This document shows positions 1-10,337 of a stretch of 64,000 bases of DNA, piece by piece. The stretch spans positions 1 to 64,000 of the forward strand of contig JBCBUY010000007.1 of the NCBI GenBank assembly GCA_039817885.1, written 5' to 3'. The first letter of the stretch is position 1, and every line of letters begins with the position of its first letter. Under the pieces are notes generated by a model, which was given only the letters and a program-made list of their open reading frames with translations, did no database searches and was not told where the DNA came from. The translations under genes and the position numbers were made by a program. Origin of the DNA: CALLCD01 sp039817885. GTDB taxonomy: Bacteria; Pseudomonadota; Alphaproteobacteria; Caulobacterales; Hyphomonadaceae.

Positions 1-1826
<1,826 letters not shown>

Positions 1827-1919
1827 ACCCGTCAGTTCTCCTGCCACGCCGGCGCAGTCTCATTCGCTGCTTTACGCCCTGCGTTCGTTGATTCCGTTTT
1901 TGCCAGATGCCCCATCCAG

Positions 1920-3713
1920 CTAATTTTGGTCCGCTTCTTCAGCTGCTTCATTTATGCGCGCGCGCATGGCCCGCCGCTCTGCTACTCTTCGATGACGCCG
2001 TTTCCATGACAAAAGCGACGTATTTGCGTCGTCTTCGGCATGTCCTGCGCCGTCTTCGTCAGAACCATCTGAAGCGCCGAATTGCTCAAGGGCGATCAGC
2101 CATTCCCGGCCCTCTGGTCCGTCAGGAGTGATCGGAGGGGCAATCGGGTAGTCGTCGAGCAGCTTGGACGCGCGGGTTCGTCCTAATCGCTCTAAATGGG
2201 CCTTCGCTTCGGTACGGTCAAGTGGCTGATTCTGATCCAACAGATCAAAAATGGCATTCCGAATGGCATTTGTGTCCGTGTTGGGGAAGTCGGCCCGTGC
2301 CAGCAACTCTCCTCCGACCTCCATCAGGACCGGATTATCAAGGACTCGGGCGACGAGGCCAAGGCCCGCGGTTTTGGACTCTGCCTTTAGGGGAGCCGCG
2401 AGGTTGGAGGCTTTTCGACGGGCGCGCTGGGACCAAAGATAGTCATTCATGCGCCGGCGCAAATCGCGCTCATAGGCGGTGCGCACACCGGCATGCTTGA
2501 TCTGACCGGCGGCGGCTTTCAGACGTTGATCGAGCCCGGCCTGGCGCTCCGGTGTATCGACGCTGTCGAAGGCTAGCTCGCGCTCCCAGAGAAGCTGCGC
2601 GAGCGGAATTGCGCTCTCCAGATAGTTGTCCATTTCGGCTCGCCCGCGCTGGCGGATGACGTCGTCTGGGTCGAGGCCATCGGGGAGCAGGGTGAAGAAT
2701 AAGCTTCGGCCCGGCTGGAGGTGGGGAAGCGCACGATCAATCGAGCGGTGTGCCGCGCCAAGGCCGGCCCGGTCGCCGTCAAAGCAGAGGACAGGTTCCG
2801 GGCCAACGCGCCAGAGGAGGGCGAGTTGATCCTCGGTCAGCGCCGTTCCAAGCGGGGCCACAGCGTGGCCAAATCCGGCTTCGGTCAGTGCGATGGCATC
2901 CATATAGCCTTCACAGACGATCAGACCGCCCCCCTCGCCGTGACCGAGGGCTTCCCGGGCGCGTTTGTATCGGTACAGGATCTGGCTCTTATTGAAGAGC
3001 GGTGTGTCAGATGAATTGAGGTATTTCGGCTTCGCATCGGGCGTCATGCCGCGGCCGCCAAATGCGATGACCCGGCCTTGAGCGTCTTCGATGGGAAAAA
3101 TCACTCGGCCGCGGAACCGGTCATAGGGTTCAGCGCCGCCTTCTTTTTGCACGGCGAGGCCGGCGTCTACGATTTCGTCCATTGAGAAACCATCTCGGCG
3201 AAGGTGACCGATCAGTGCACGCCACTCATCAGGTGCAAAGCCAAGACGATGACGCGCCCACGCGGCCTCGTGCAGGCCTCGGCCTTGTAGATAGTCTCTT
3301 GCCCCGGCTCCGGCTGAGCCGCGAAGCGTCTCTTCGAAGAATCGGCACGCCGCTTCGCACGCATCGTACAATTTCTGACGGCGGTCATAGGCTTCTTTGG
3401 CTTCTGGCGTTGCCTTGGGCAGAGCCATTCCCGCTTCATCGGCGAGCTTTTCGACCGCCTCCATGAAGGACAGCCGTTCGGTCTCCTGAACGAATTTGAT
3501 GACGTCGCCCCCGAGCCCGGACGAAAAGCATTTGAAGATCTTCTTTTGGTCGTTGACGTAGAAACTGGGTGTTTTCTCATTTGTGAATGGGGACAGACCG
3601 ACCCATTCCTTTCCCTGTTTCTTCAGCTTCACCTTACGGCCAATCACGCTGGATGGCAGAAGGCGTGCCTTCAGCTCATCAAGAAACCCATCTGGAAGTC
3701 GAACAGTGCTCAC
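1920..3713 (-). CDS. dnaG: DNA primase DnaG
   Basis: DnaG synthesises RNA primers at the replication fork and works with the replicative helicase. The 597-residue protein has the N-terminal zinc-ribbon-like domain (about 35-100), the TOPRIM core with the VCEGYMDAIAL and DGDRAG motifs, and a C-terminal helicase-binding region, with normal family length. The N-terminal motif reads SPFTNEKTPSF and later KCFSSG, so three of the four usual zinc ligands (CPFH...CxxC) are Ser41, Thr44 and Ser65, and only Cys62 remains. From memory, similar losses occur in other alphaproteobacterial primases. It precedes rpoD on the same strand and diverges from carA. Confidence 0.96.
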   Translation of the reverse strand: MSTVRLPDGFLDELKARLLPSSVIGRKVKLKKQGKEWVGLSPFTNEKTPSFYVNDQKKIFKCFSSGLGGDVIKFVQETERLSFMEAVEKLADEAGMALPKATPEAKEAYDRRQKLYDACEAACRFFEETLRGSAGAGARDYLQGRGLHEAAWARHRLGFAPDEWRALIGHLRRDGFSMDEIVDAGLAVQKEGGAEPYDRFRGRVIFPIEDAQGRVIAFGGRGMTPDAKPKYLNSSDTPLFNKSQILYRYKRAREALGHGEGGGLIVCEGYMDAIALTEAGFGHAVAPLGTALTEDQLALLWRVGPEPVLCFDGDRAGLGAAHRSIDRALPHLQPGRSLFFTLLPDGLDPDDVIRQRGRAEMDNYLESAIPLAQLLWERELAFDSVDTPERQAGLDQRLKAAAGQIKHAGVRTAYERDLRRRMNDYLWSQRARRKASNLAAPLKAESKTAGLGLVARVLDNPVLMEVGGELLARADFPNTDTNAIRNAIFDLLDQNQPLDRTEAKAHLERLGRTRASKLLDDYPIAPPITPDGPEGREWLIALEQFGASDGSDEDGAGHAEDDANTSLLSWKRRHRRVAERRAMRARINEAAEEADQN

Positions 3714-3870
3714 AGCGTTAAAATAGTTTCTCTACGACAACGAATCCATCCCGGTCACGCAGGTTGCCTGATTCGCTCGAATGAGCGTGTTGAATTGCCA
3801 ATCTTCTGGCTCTGCGCGCTGAGTTTTAAAGACTTTATCGAGCAATGGCCTGTGCATCAGCCATCTTATC

Positions 3871-3899
3871 TTGACGGACTGCGCGATCTGCCATTAGGG
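3871..3899 (+). promoter_or_regulatory. candidate sigma-70 promoter for carA
   Basis: TTGACG (3871-3876), a 17-base spacer and TTAGGG (3894-3899) lie 62 bases upstream of the carA start, inside the 247-base divergent dnaG/carA gap. The -35 match is good and the -10 match is weak. No PyrR, attenuator or leader-peptide structure was recognised in the gap. Confidence 0.3.
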
Positions 3900-3960
3900 C
3901 CTGCAAGGTTCGCCACCCCTAAGGCGGGCCCGAGTGGCACGCATAGGAGGCAAATCTGAC

Positions 3961-5121
3961 ATGGCGAATGCACCCGAAAATCGCGCGACAGGGGCGATCG
4001 TTCTTGCAGACGGTTCGGCTTGGCTTGGGCAAGGATGCGGCGCGTCAGGGGTCGCCATTGGAGAACTTTGCTTCAACACAGCGGTCACCGGGTATCAGGA
4101 GATCCTCACTGATCCGTCTTATGCTGAGCAGATCATCCTCTTCACCTTTCCCCACATTGGGAATGTCGGTTCAAATGAGCAGGATCTTGAGTTCAGCACA
4201 GAAACCGCCGCCACGGCCGCACGTGGAACCATTTTCCGCGCACCGATCACCCCGCCCTCAAACTGGCGCGCCGTCGATCATTTCGGGGCCTGGCTGAGAA
4301 AGTCGGGCATTGTTGGGCTCTCGGGGGTCGACACCCGCGCGATCACCCGACGTATTCGGGAACAGGGCATGGCGAAGGCTGCTATTGTCCATGCGCCCGA
4401 TGGCAACATCGATATTGCTGCCCTCGCTGAAGCTGCGGCGGCCTGGCAAGGTCTGGAAAAGGCCGATCTAGCCGCGCAGGTTACCCAGTCGGCGTCTTAC
4501 GACCATGCAGAACAGCTTTGGCAGACGGACGCAACCTTCCCAGTGCTTGGCGATGCCGCCCACCATGTCGTCGTCGTTGATTTCGGTGTGAAGAAGAACA
4601 TCCTGCGCAATCTGTCCCATGTCGGCGCGAAGGCGACGATTGTCAGCGGCGACGCCTCTGCCGAGGAGATCCTGGCGCTCAAGCCTGACGGCATCGTTTT
4701 CTCCAACGGGCCTGGCGATCCTGCGGCGACGTTTGAAAGATCGGGCGGAATGATACAGGCGCTGGTTGCAGCCGATATCCCAATTCTCGGTATTTGTCTG
4801 GGTCACCAATTATTGGCGCTCGCCCTCGGCGCTAAGACGAAGAAAATGGCGCAGGGGCATCACGGGGCCAATCATCCGGTGAAGGACTTCACGACGGGCA
4901 AGGTTGAAATCGTGTCCATGAATCATGGCTTCACGGTGGATACGGCCACATTGCCGGAGGGGGTGGAGGAGAGCCACCGGTCCCTCTTTGATGGTACCAA
5001 TTGCGGGTTTGCCGTCAAAGACAAACCGATCATTTCGGTCCAACATCACCCGGAGGCGAGCCCGGGCCCGCAAGACAGTTTCTACCTGTTCGATCGGTTT
5101 GCCCAATTGATGGCAAAATAG
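3961..5121 (+). CDS. carA: carbamoyl-phosphate synthase small (glutaminase) subunit CarA
   Basis: CarA hydrolyses glutamine and channels ammonia to CarB for carbamoyl phosphate, the precursor of arginine and pyrimidines. I chose ATG 3961 because AGGAGG sits at 3945-3950; an earlier in-frame GTG at 3934 lacks a comparable site. The 386-residue protein has the N-terminal CPSase domain (ADGSAWLGQG, TGYQEILTDPSY) and a class I glutamine amidotransferase domain with nucleophile Cys279 in GICLGHQ and the His motif in VQHHPEA. carB is not adjacent: the next gene is convergent after 9 bases, so carB must lie elsewhere. Confidence 0.97.
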   Translation: MANAPENRATGAIVLADGSAWLGQGCGASGVAIGELCFNTAVTGYQEILTDPSYAEQIILFTFPHIGNVGSNEQDLEFSTETAATAARGTIFRAPITPPSNWRAVDHFGAWLRKSGIVGLSGVDTRAITRRIREQGMAKAAIVHAPDGNIDIAALAEAAAAWQGLEKADLAAQVTQSASYDHAEQLWQTDATFPVLGDAAHHVVVVDFGVKKNILRNLSHVGAKATIVSGDASAEEILALKPDGIVFSNGPGDPAATFERSGGMIQALVAADIPILGICLGHQLLALALGAKTKKMAQGHHGANHPVKDFTTGKVEIVSMNHGFTVDTATLPEGVEESHRSLFDGTNCGFAVKDKPIISVQHHPEASPGPQDSFYLFDRFAQLMAK

Positions 5122-5130
5122 GGAATTGCG

Positions 5131-6918
5131 CTATTCGGCGGCCAGTTTGATGTGCCGACCCACCTCGGCAAATTTGAATGGGCGGTCGACATCGTCCAGG
5201 GCTTCAATCGCGGCCTCATAGCCTGTTTCGACCGCACCGTCATAACAGGTCCAGTCTCGAAGCTCGATATTGTTGAGTTCTGGCACAACACAAACATCGG
5301 CGAGTTCCCGGCCGGCCGATGGGTCGACGGAAACGGTTGCTGCCCGCATCAAGAGAGAAGCGATTGGCGGCGTGCGTGAGAAGCCGTTCTTCCAGATCCA
5401 TTTCATGAAGCCAGGCGGCTCCATAAATTCGTCCGCTGGAAATCCTGCACGTTGTCGGGCCACGTCGGAGCCGATCACATACCCACGGTGAAAGTTCCGC
5501 ATGGCTTCGACCGGGAAGTTGTTCAGAACACCGCCATCCACCAGCACGTCACCATTCTCGATCACGGGCGGCAGAATGCCGGGCAGGGAGATGGAGGCCC
5601 GTAATGCCTGGCGCAGTAACCCCCGGCGATGTTGGCGAACCTCGCCATCGGTGAGATTGGCCGAGATGGCAAAGAAGGGGATATCAAGATCGCCAATGAT
5701 CGCTTCGCCAAAATGTTCCTTCAAGCGCTTGTCGACCCGTTTGCCCTGAACCATGCCGACAACGGGGAGGTGATAATCGCCGAGGGGGTTGCTATCCACG
5801 AAGGCCCTGCGGATCCGATCATCGATCTCATTATCGTCCCATCCCATGGCCACACAGGCTGCGACCAGAGCCCCCATACTCGTGCCACCTGCAAAGTCGA
5901 TCGGTATGCCCCGCTCGCGCAGTGCGCGGACGACGCCGATATGGGCATAGGCCCGCGCACCGCCGCCTGACAGGACGAGACCGACCGACCGGCCGCTCAT
6001 CACCCTTGCCAGGCGCTCGCAATCAGACTGCATCGTGTCGCACCAGTGGAACAGTCTCATTGCGCCGGCTGCGGCGAGCCAACGCGCCGGAGAGGTTTTC
6101 ATTTGCTCGCGTTTCTTATGAAGCAGAACAACGTCCACAAGCTTGAAGCGTTGGGCGGGGGATTCGTTTCTCGGCAGAATAGGGTCGGAGGGTACAGCGT
6201 CGGCGCGCCCGAAAATCCAGATCCTATCGGCTTGTCTGACGCATTGCCGGTACCAGCCATTGTCGCCCAGTTTGCAGGTCAGAATGACAATATCGTTCTT
6301 TGCTTCGATCTGGTCGAAATATTTGGTCGGTTTGTCGTCGCCGGTGTCCCGATCAACCACTTCGACGCGAAGGCCGGAGTCTTGAAGCGTGCGCTGCAGG
6401 GTCTTCGCGCGACCTTCAAGGTCGATGGTTGGCGACGCGGCCACGATGGTGAACACTTTTGGTTCCGCTCTTGCCGACCTCCGTCCGGAGTGGCGGACCC
6501 GTAACAGGACAACACGAATCATCCGTTCCAGGATTTCCGGCTCGGCTTTGATCAGGCGATCGAAGCCTTTCCTGCTGATTGATAGAATTTCAGTGTCTCG
6601 TAACGCGTAGACTGAATTCGTATGAGGCACCGCGGCTTGGCCATGGCCACCTGAGAATAGCGCCATCTCGCCCACGGGCTCTCCGGCTCGGATGTGACCG
6701 AGGAAGTCAGCGTCGCTTCCATCCTGTGTGCGAAATACACCCAGCGTGCCGGACATTACGAAGTAGATATCGGTTGCCGATTCTCCAGCGAGGAAGAGTG
6801 GCATGCCGGCTTTTAAGGAGAACCAACATGCCTCTTTGCCGGCGGCCCTCAGCGCGCGTCGCGGCGCATCCTTCAGGAAAGGAATGGTCTTCAGAGAACT
6901 GGCAATATCCAAACTCAT
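5131..6918 (-). CDS. cyclic-nucleotide-binding-domain patatin-like phospholipase (NTE/RssA type)
   Basis: The 595-residue protein joins an N-terminal cNMP-binding domain (about 15-135, including MSGTLGVF and GEPVGEMALFSG) to a linker domain and a patatin serine-lipase domain (about 312-480). The lipase machinery is complete: oxyanion loop GGGARAYAH (318-326), nucleophile Ser347 in GTSMG and catalytic Asp461 in DGG. This layout matches bacterial relatives of neuropathy target esterase, which deacylate (lyso)phospholipids. No signal peptide or clear membrane segment was seen, so it is probably cytosolic or peripheral. It is convergent with carA. Substrate and ligand cannot be read from sequence. 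Confidence 0.88.
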   Translation of the reverse strand: MSLDIASSLKTIPFLKDAPRRALRAAGKEACWFSLKAGMPLFLAGESATDIYFVMSGTLGVFRTQDGSDADFLGHIRAGEPVGEMALFSGGHGQAAVPHTNSVYALRDTEILSISRKGFDRLIKAEPEILERMIRVVLLRVRHSGRRSARAEPKVFTIVAASPTIDLEGRAKTLQRTLQDSGLRVEVVDRDTGDDKPTKYFDQIEAKNDIVILTCKLGDNGWYRQCVRQADRIWIFGRADAVPSDPILPRNESPAQRFKLVDVVLLHKKREQMKTSPARWLAAAGAMRLFHWCDTMQSDCERLARVMSGRSVGLVLSGGGARAYAHIGVVRALRERGIPIDFAGGTSMGALVAACVAMGWDDNEIDDRIRRAFVDSNPLGDYHLPVVGMVQGKRVDKRLKEHFGEAIIGDLDIPFFAISANLTDGEVRQHRRGLLRQALRASISLPGILPPVIENGDVLVDGGVLNNFPVEAMRNFHRGYVIGSDVARQRAGFPADEFMEPPGFMKWIWKNGFSRTPPIASLLMRAATVSVDPSAGRELADVCVVPELNNIELRDWTCYDGAVETGYEAAIEALDDVDRPFKFAEVGRHIKLAAE

Positions 6919-7115
6919 GCCAAAAACATGTTACCTATCACTCGGTGTGCAAGAGGTTCGCCCTGCTGACACATATCACGGTTGTTGCAAATGTTGTGCT
7001 TATACGGTGAAGTTTGCGTGAAGATACTGGCTGGGATCTGTTGATTGACGGGGTGACAGAGCGTGAGGAGGCCGTTAGTTGGAGGCCTCTGATTGACAGC
7101 TGCAGGGGCAAAATT

Positions 7116-8723
7116 ATGCCTGTCCTCAAATCCACGATTGATCCAACCTCGCCATCCTTCGCTGCGAACGCCCGTGCGATGGAGACGCTCATCGCCGAGC
7201 TAAACGAAAAAACCGCAAGGGCAGCTCTGGGGGGCTCTGAGCGCTCGCGGGAGCGACATGTGGCGCGGGGAAAGCTCTTGCCGCGCGAACGCGTCGAGCG
7301 CCTGCTGGATCCAGGAGCACCGTTCCTTGAACTCTCGGCCCTCGCCGCCAATGGTCTTTATGGGGATGAAATCGCGGGGGCAGGGATCATTACAGGCGTC
7401 GGACGCGTGGAGGGCCGCGAATGCGTCATTGTCTGCAATGACGCCACGGTGAAGGGCGGCACCTATTATCCGATCACGGTCAAGAAACACCTCCGCGCCC
7501 AGGAAGTGGCGATGGAGAACCATCTGCCTTGTATCTATCTTGTCGACAGCGGCGGCGCGAACCTGCCTCATCAGGCCGAAGTGTTTCCTGATCGGGAGCA
7601 TTTCGGACGTATCTTTTTCAATCAAGCGAATATGAGCGCGCGCGGCATTCCGCAGATTGCCTCTGTTATGGGCTCCTGCACGGCGGGTGGGGCCTATGTG
7701 CCGGCCATGTCCGACGAGACCGTCATCGTTCGCAAACAGGGCACGATTTTTCTTGGCGGTCCTCCGCTCGTCAAAGCTGCAACAGGGGAAGAAATTTCAG
7801 CTGAAGACCTTGGTGGCGCTGATGTCCATGCGCGCCAGTCCGGTGTTGTGGATCATTATGCGGCCCATGATGACCATGCCCTGGCGATTGTCCGATCGAT
7901 CGTTCGCACGCTGAACACGCCCAAACTGCACCCCCTGGATCTCGCTGAGCCGATCGATCCGATTTACGATATCAATGAACTCAATGGCCTCGTTCCGGCG
8001 GATGTGCGGGAGCCCTATGATGCGCGAGAAGTGATCACTCGGCTGGTTGATGGATCCGAGTTCCATGAGTTCAAGAAGCTCTATGGGGAGACACTCATAT
8101 GCGGGTTTGCCCGCATCTATGGCATGCCCGTTGCGATCCTTGCCAATAATGGCATTCTCTTCTCCGAGAGCGCGCAGAAGGCTGCGCACTTTATCGAGCT
8201 CGCCGATCAACGCCGCACGCCATTGATCTTTCTACAGAACATTACGGGCTTCATGGTTGGCTCGAAATATGAGGCGGGCGGCATCGCCAAAGATGGCGCG
8301 AAGATGGTGACCGCTGTGGCAACGGCGAGCGTCCCGAAATTCACCATCGTCACAGGCGGCAGCTTCGGGGCCGGCAATTACGGTATGTGCGGCCGGGCCT
8401 ACAGCCCGCGATTTCTGTTCATGTGGCCGAATGCCCGCATATCGGTGATGGGCGGAGAGCAAGCGGCATCTGTGCTGGCCACGGTCAAACGCGAAGGCTT
8501 GGAACGCCAAGGTGAGACCTGGTCTTCAGAAGATGAAGACGCGTTCAAGCAGCCAATCCGCGACACCTATGAGGCGGAAGGCAATCCTTACTATTCTACG
8601 GCGCGCATATGGGATGATGGCATTATTGCCCCCGCCGACACCCGGCGCGTTCTGGGGCTCGCCCTGTCTGCCAGCTTAAATGCTCCGTTCCCGGATCGTG
8701 GCTTTGGCGTTTTCCGGATGTAA
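7116..8723 (+). CDS. mccB: methylcrotonyl-CoA carboxylase carboxyltransferase (beta) subunit
   Basis: This is the biotin-dependent acyl-CoA carboxyltransferase subunit of leucine degradation, which carboxylates 3-methylcrotonyl-CoA. ATG 7116 gives 535 residues, the usual MccB length; the frame is open further upstream but without family similarity. Typical MccB blocks are present: ERHVARGKLLPRERV, the acyl-CoA oxyanion region (GSCTAGGAYVPAMSDE) and the second carboxyltransferase half (GGSFGAGNYGMCGRAY, NARISVMGGEQAA). The biotin carboxylase/carrier subunit and the other leucine-catabolism genes are not next to it. Propionyl-CoA carboxylase beta is the main alternative, but the motifs fit MccB better. 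Confidence 0.88.
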   Translation: MPVLKSTIDPTSPSFAANARAMETLIAELNEKTARAALGGSERSRERHVARGKLLPRERVERLLDPGAPFLELSALAANGLYGDEIAGAGIITGVGRVEGRECVIVCNDATVKGGTYYPITVKKHLRAQEVAMENHLPCIYLVDSGGANLPHQAEVFPDREHFGRIFFNQANMSARGIPQIASVMGSCTAGGAYVPAMSDETVIVRKQGTIFLGGPPLVKAATGEEISAEDLGGADVHARQSGVVDHYAAHDDHALAIVRSIVRTLNTPKLHPLDLAEPIDPIYDINELNGLVPADVREPYDAREVITRLVDGSEFHEFKKLYGETLICGFARIYGMPVAILANNGILFSESAQKAAHFIELADQRRTPLIFLQNITGFMVGSKYEAGGIAKDGAKMVTAVATASVPKFTIVTGGSFGAGNYGMCGRAYSPRFLFMWPNARISVMGGEQAASVLATVKREGLERQGETWSSEDEDAFKQPIRDTYEAEGNPYYSTARIWDDGIIAPADTRRVLGLALSASLNAPFPDRGFGVFRM

Positions 8724-8846
8724 GTCAACTGTCGATGGGGGTGCGATGTGATTGTCCGAACACAGATCACCTGCTGATGGCGTCCAGTCCGATCTCACCT
8801 GCGACACCGGTCACCACAGCTGTGTTACCCGGTATCATCCCATTGG

Positions 8847-9668
8847 TCATTTTCGTCTTGCCGCCATAAACTTCTTGATGGCGGTGCGGACATCGTATTC
8901 ATCATCGCCGTCATATCGCGGGGCGTATGTCGCATATGCGGCCTCTATCTCGTCATGGATCGGGCGAAACCGTTCCACATTATAGGCGTGTGTGACGACG
9001 TAGAATTCACGGGCTCTGATTTGCGCGATGACCTTGCCGGCAAATTCGTCTGCATCCATCGCCATCTCACCCAGCGCGCTATGGGTCATATCGGATCTGA
9101 CAAAGCCTGGGCAGATCAGACCGACCGTAATGAAATCGGGAAACTCCTCGCGCATTGCCTCAGTCAATCCGCGCACGGCATGTTTGCTCGCGACATAGGC
9201 CGCTATGCCCGGCGCGGCCGTGAAGAAGGAGTTTTCCGATCCGACATTGTATATGAACGCTGGCTTTCCCTCCCGTTCCATGCGCTCGCCGAAAATCGCA
9301 GACCCATGCCAAACGCCGAACAGGTTTACGTCGAAGACGCGGCGTAAATCTTCCAAAGGCGTCGTGGTGACGCTCGCGGCGATTTGGCTCACGCCGGCAT
9401 TGTTGATCAGGCCGTCAACAGGACCATAGGTGGCCCAGGCGAAATTCGCGAACGCCTCCACGCTCTCCGGATCTGTTACGTCCATCACCATGGTCGCGGC
9501 CTCGATCCCGAGATCTGAAAGTTTGGCGGCCGCCTCTTTCAGTTTTTCCTGGCGCGGTTCTCCGATGACGATCTTCGCGCCTTCTGCCCCGAATGCTTTG
9601 GCCAGGGCAAATCCAATACCCGTCGCGCCGCCGGTGATCACAATACATTTGTCTTTGAAGTCGCCCAT
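8847..9668 (-). CDS. SDR family NAD(P)-dependent oxidoreductase
   Basis: This 273-residue protein is a classical short-chain dehydrogenase. The cofactor motif TGGATGIG is at 12-19, NNAG at 89-92, and the catalytic set is Ser144, Tyr158 and Lys162 (YVASK). Residues after the active site, including a long helical tail (RFRPIHDEIEAAYATY), differ from the fatty-acid FabG in this window. The substrate cannot be inferred. The gene stands alone between the convergent carboxylase gene and a repeat-bearing gap before smpB. The 123-base gap 8724-8846 shows nothing recognisable. Confidence 0.85.
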   Translation of the reverse strand: MGDFKDKCIVITGGATGIGFALAKAFGAEGAKIVIGEPRQEKLKEAAAKLSDLGIEAATMVMDVTDPESVEAFANFAWATYGPVDGLINNAGVSQIAASVTTTPLEDLRRVFDVNLFGVWHGSAIFGERMEREGKPAFIYNVGSENSFFTAAPGIAAYVASKHAVRGLTEAMREEFPDFITVGLICPGFVRSDMTHSALGEMAMDADEFAGKVIAQIRAREFYVVTHAYNVERFRPIHDEIEAAYATYAPRYDGDDEYDVRTAIKKFMAARRK

Positions 9669-9794
9669 GGCCGCCTCTTCTTCTTTGTCCGGTGCAGCTT
9701 AAACCTTGCTGCGTGCCGAGTTGAAGATGCTGGGGCTATTTTTGCGCACGGACCGGCCAGGAACTGGGGTGCCACGTGTCTCTATCCCTCCAAA

Positions 9795-9833
9795 ACACCC
9801 ACCGCGCCAAAAGTGGGTGTCAAATTGGGTGTC
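9795..9833. repeat. dispersed hairpin repeat, copy 1
   Basis: A perfect 8-bp inverted repeat (ACACCCAC / GTGGGTGT) encloses the 10-base loop CGCGCCAAAA at 9795-9820, followed by a direct echo GGGTGTC at 9827-9833. The same stem, loop and echo recur at 39380-39420. The hairpin begins 46 bases beyond the smpB stop. On the minus strand it is followed by TTTGGAGG, so weak terminator activity for smpB is possible, though the T-run is short. It occupies the middle of the 197-base gap 9669-9865; nothing else was seen there. Confidence 0.7.
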
Positions 9834-9865
9834 TGGGAGCGGGGATAGGCACACGTCAGAGGCGA

Positions 9866-10336
9866 TTAACGCTCCCGAAGAATGCGCGCCTTTTGCCGAT
9901 CCCAATCCCGTTTCTTTTCGACGTCGCGTTTGTCAAAATTCTTGCGGCCAGACGCAACGCCAATCAGGAGTTTCGCGATGCCCCGCTCATTGAAATAGAG
10001 TTTGAGTGGCACAATCGTCCGGCCCTGTCGCTCAACAGATTGGGCGAGGCGGGCCCGTTCGCGCGTTTTGACGAGCAGTTTCCGCTTGCGTTTCGGTTCA
10101 TGGTTGAAGCGGTTTGCGGCCGTATAAATCGGAATGTCCGAATTGATCAGCCACAGCTCGCCGTCCTCAGGACTGACATAAGCTTCGGCGATATTTGCTT
10201 TGCCTTCGCGGAGGGATTTCACTTCCGATCCAACCAGCATGATACCGGCCTCGAGCGTGTCTTCGACCTCGTAGTTGCGCCGCGCCTGACGGTTTTCTGC
10301 GACAAGACCATCACTCCGTTTCTTCGCGTTGGCCAT
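9866..10336 (-). CDS. smpB: SsrA (tmRNA)-binding protein SmpB
   Basis: SmpB binds tmRNA and delivers it to stalled ribosomes for trans-translation. ATG 10336 gives 156 residues, the normal size; the open frame extends further upstream across dapA but only as overlap. Typical blocks are EAGIMLVGSEVKSLREGKANI, split here as GIMLVGSEVKSLREGK, then WLINSDIPIYTAAN, HEPKRKRKLL and the basic tail GRKNFDKRDVEKKRDWDRQK. It follows dapA with one base between that stop and this ATG, so the two are almost certainly co-transcribed and translationally coupled. No tmRNA gene was found in the window. Confidence 0.96.
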   Translation of the reverse strand: MANAKKRSDGLVAENRQARRNYEVEDTLEAGIMLVGSEVKSLREGKANIAEAYVSPEDGELWLINSDIPIYTAANRFNHEPKRKRKLLVKTRERARLAQSVERQGRTIVPLKLYFNERGIAKLLIGVASGRKNFDKRDVEKKRDWDRQKARILRER

Positions 10337-10337
10337 G

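Noticed and set aside
3714..3960. Leader peptide or riboswitch before carA
   Set aside because: The open frame crossing the gap runs in from the dnaG region and has no ribosome site, and no known switch structure was recognised.
9669..9865. Possible tmRNA or other RNA gene next to smpB
   Set aside because: No T-loop, acceptor stem or tag frame was found; the hairpin core recurs elsewhere as a repeat.
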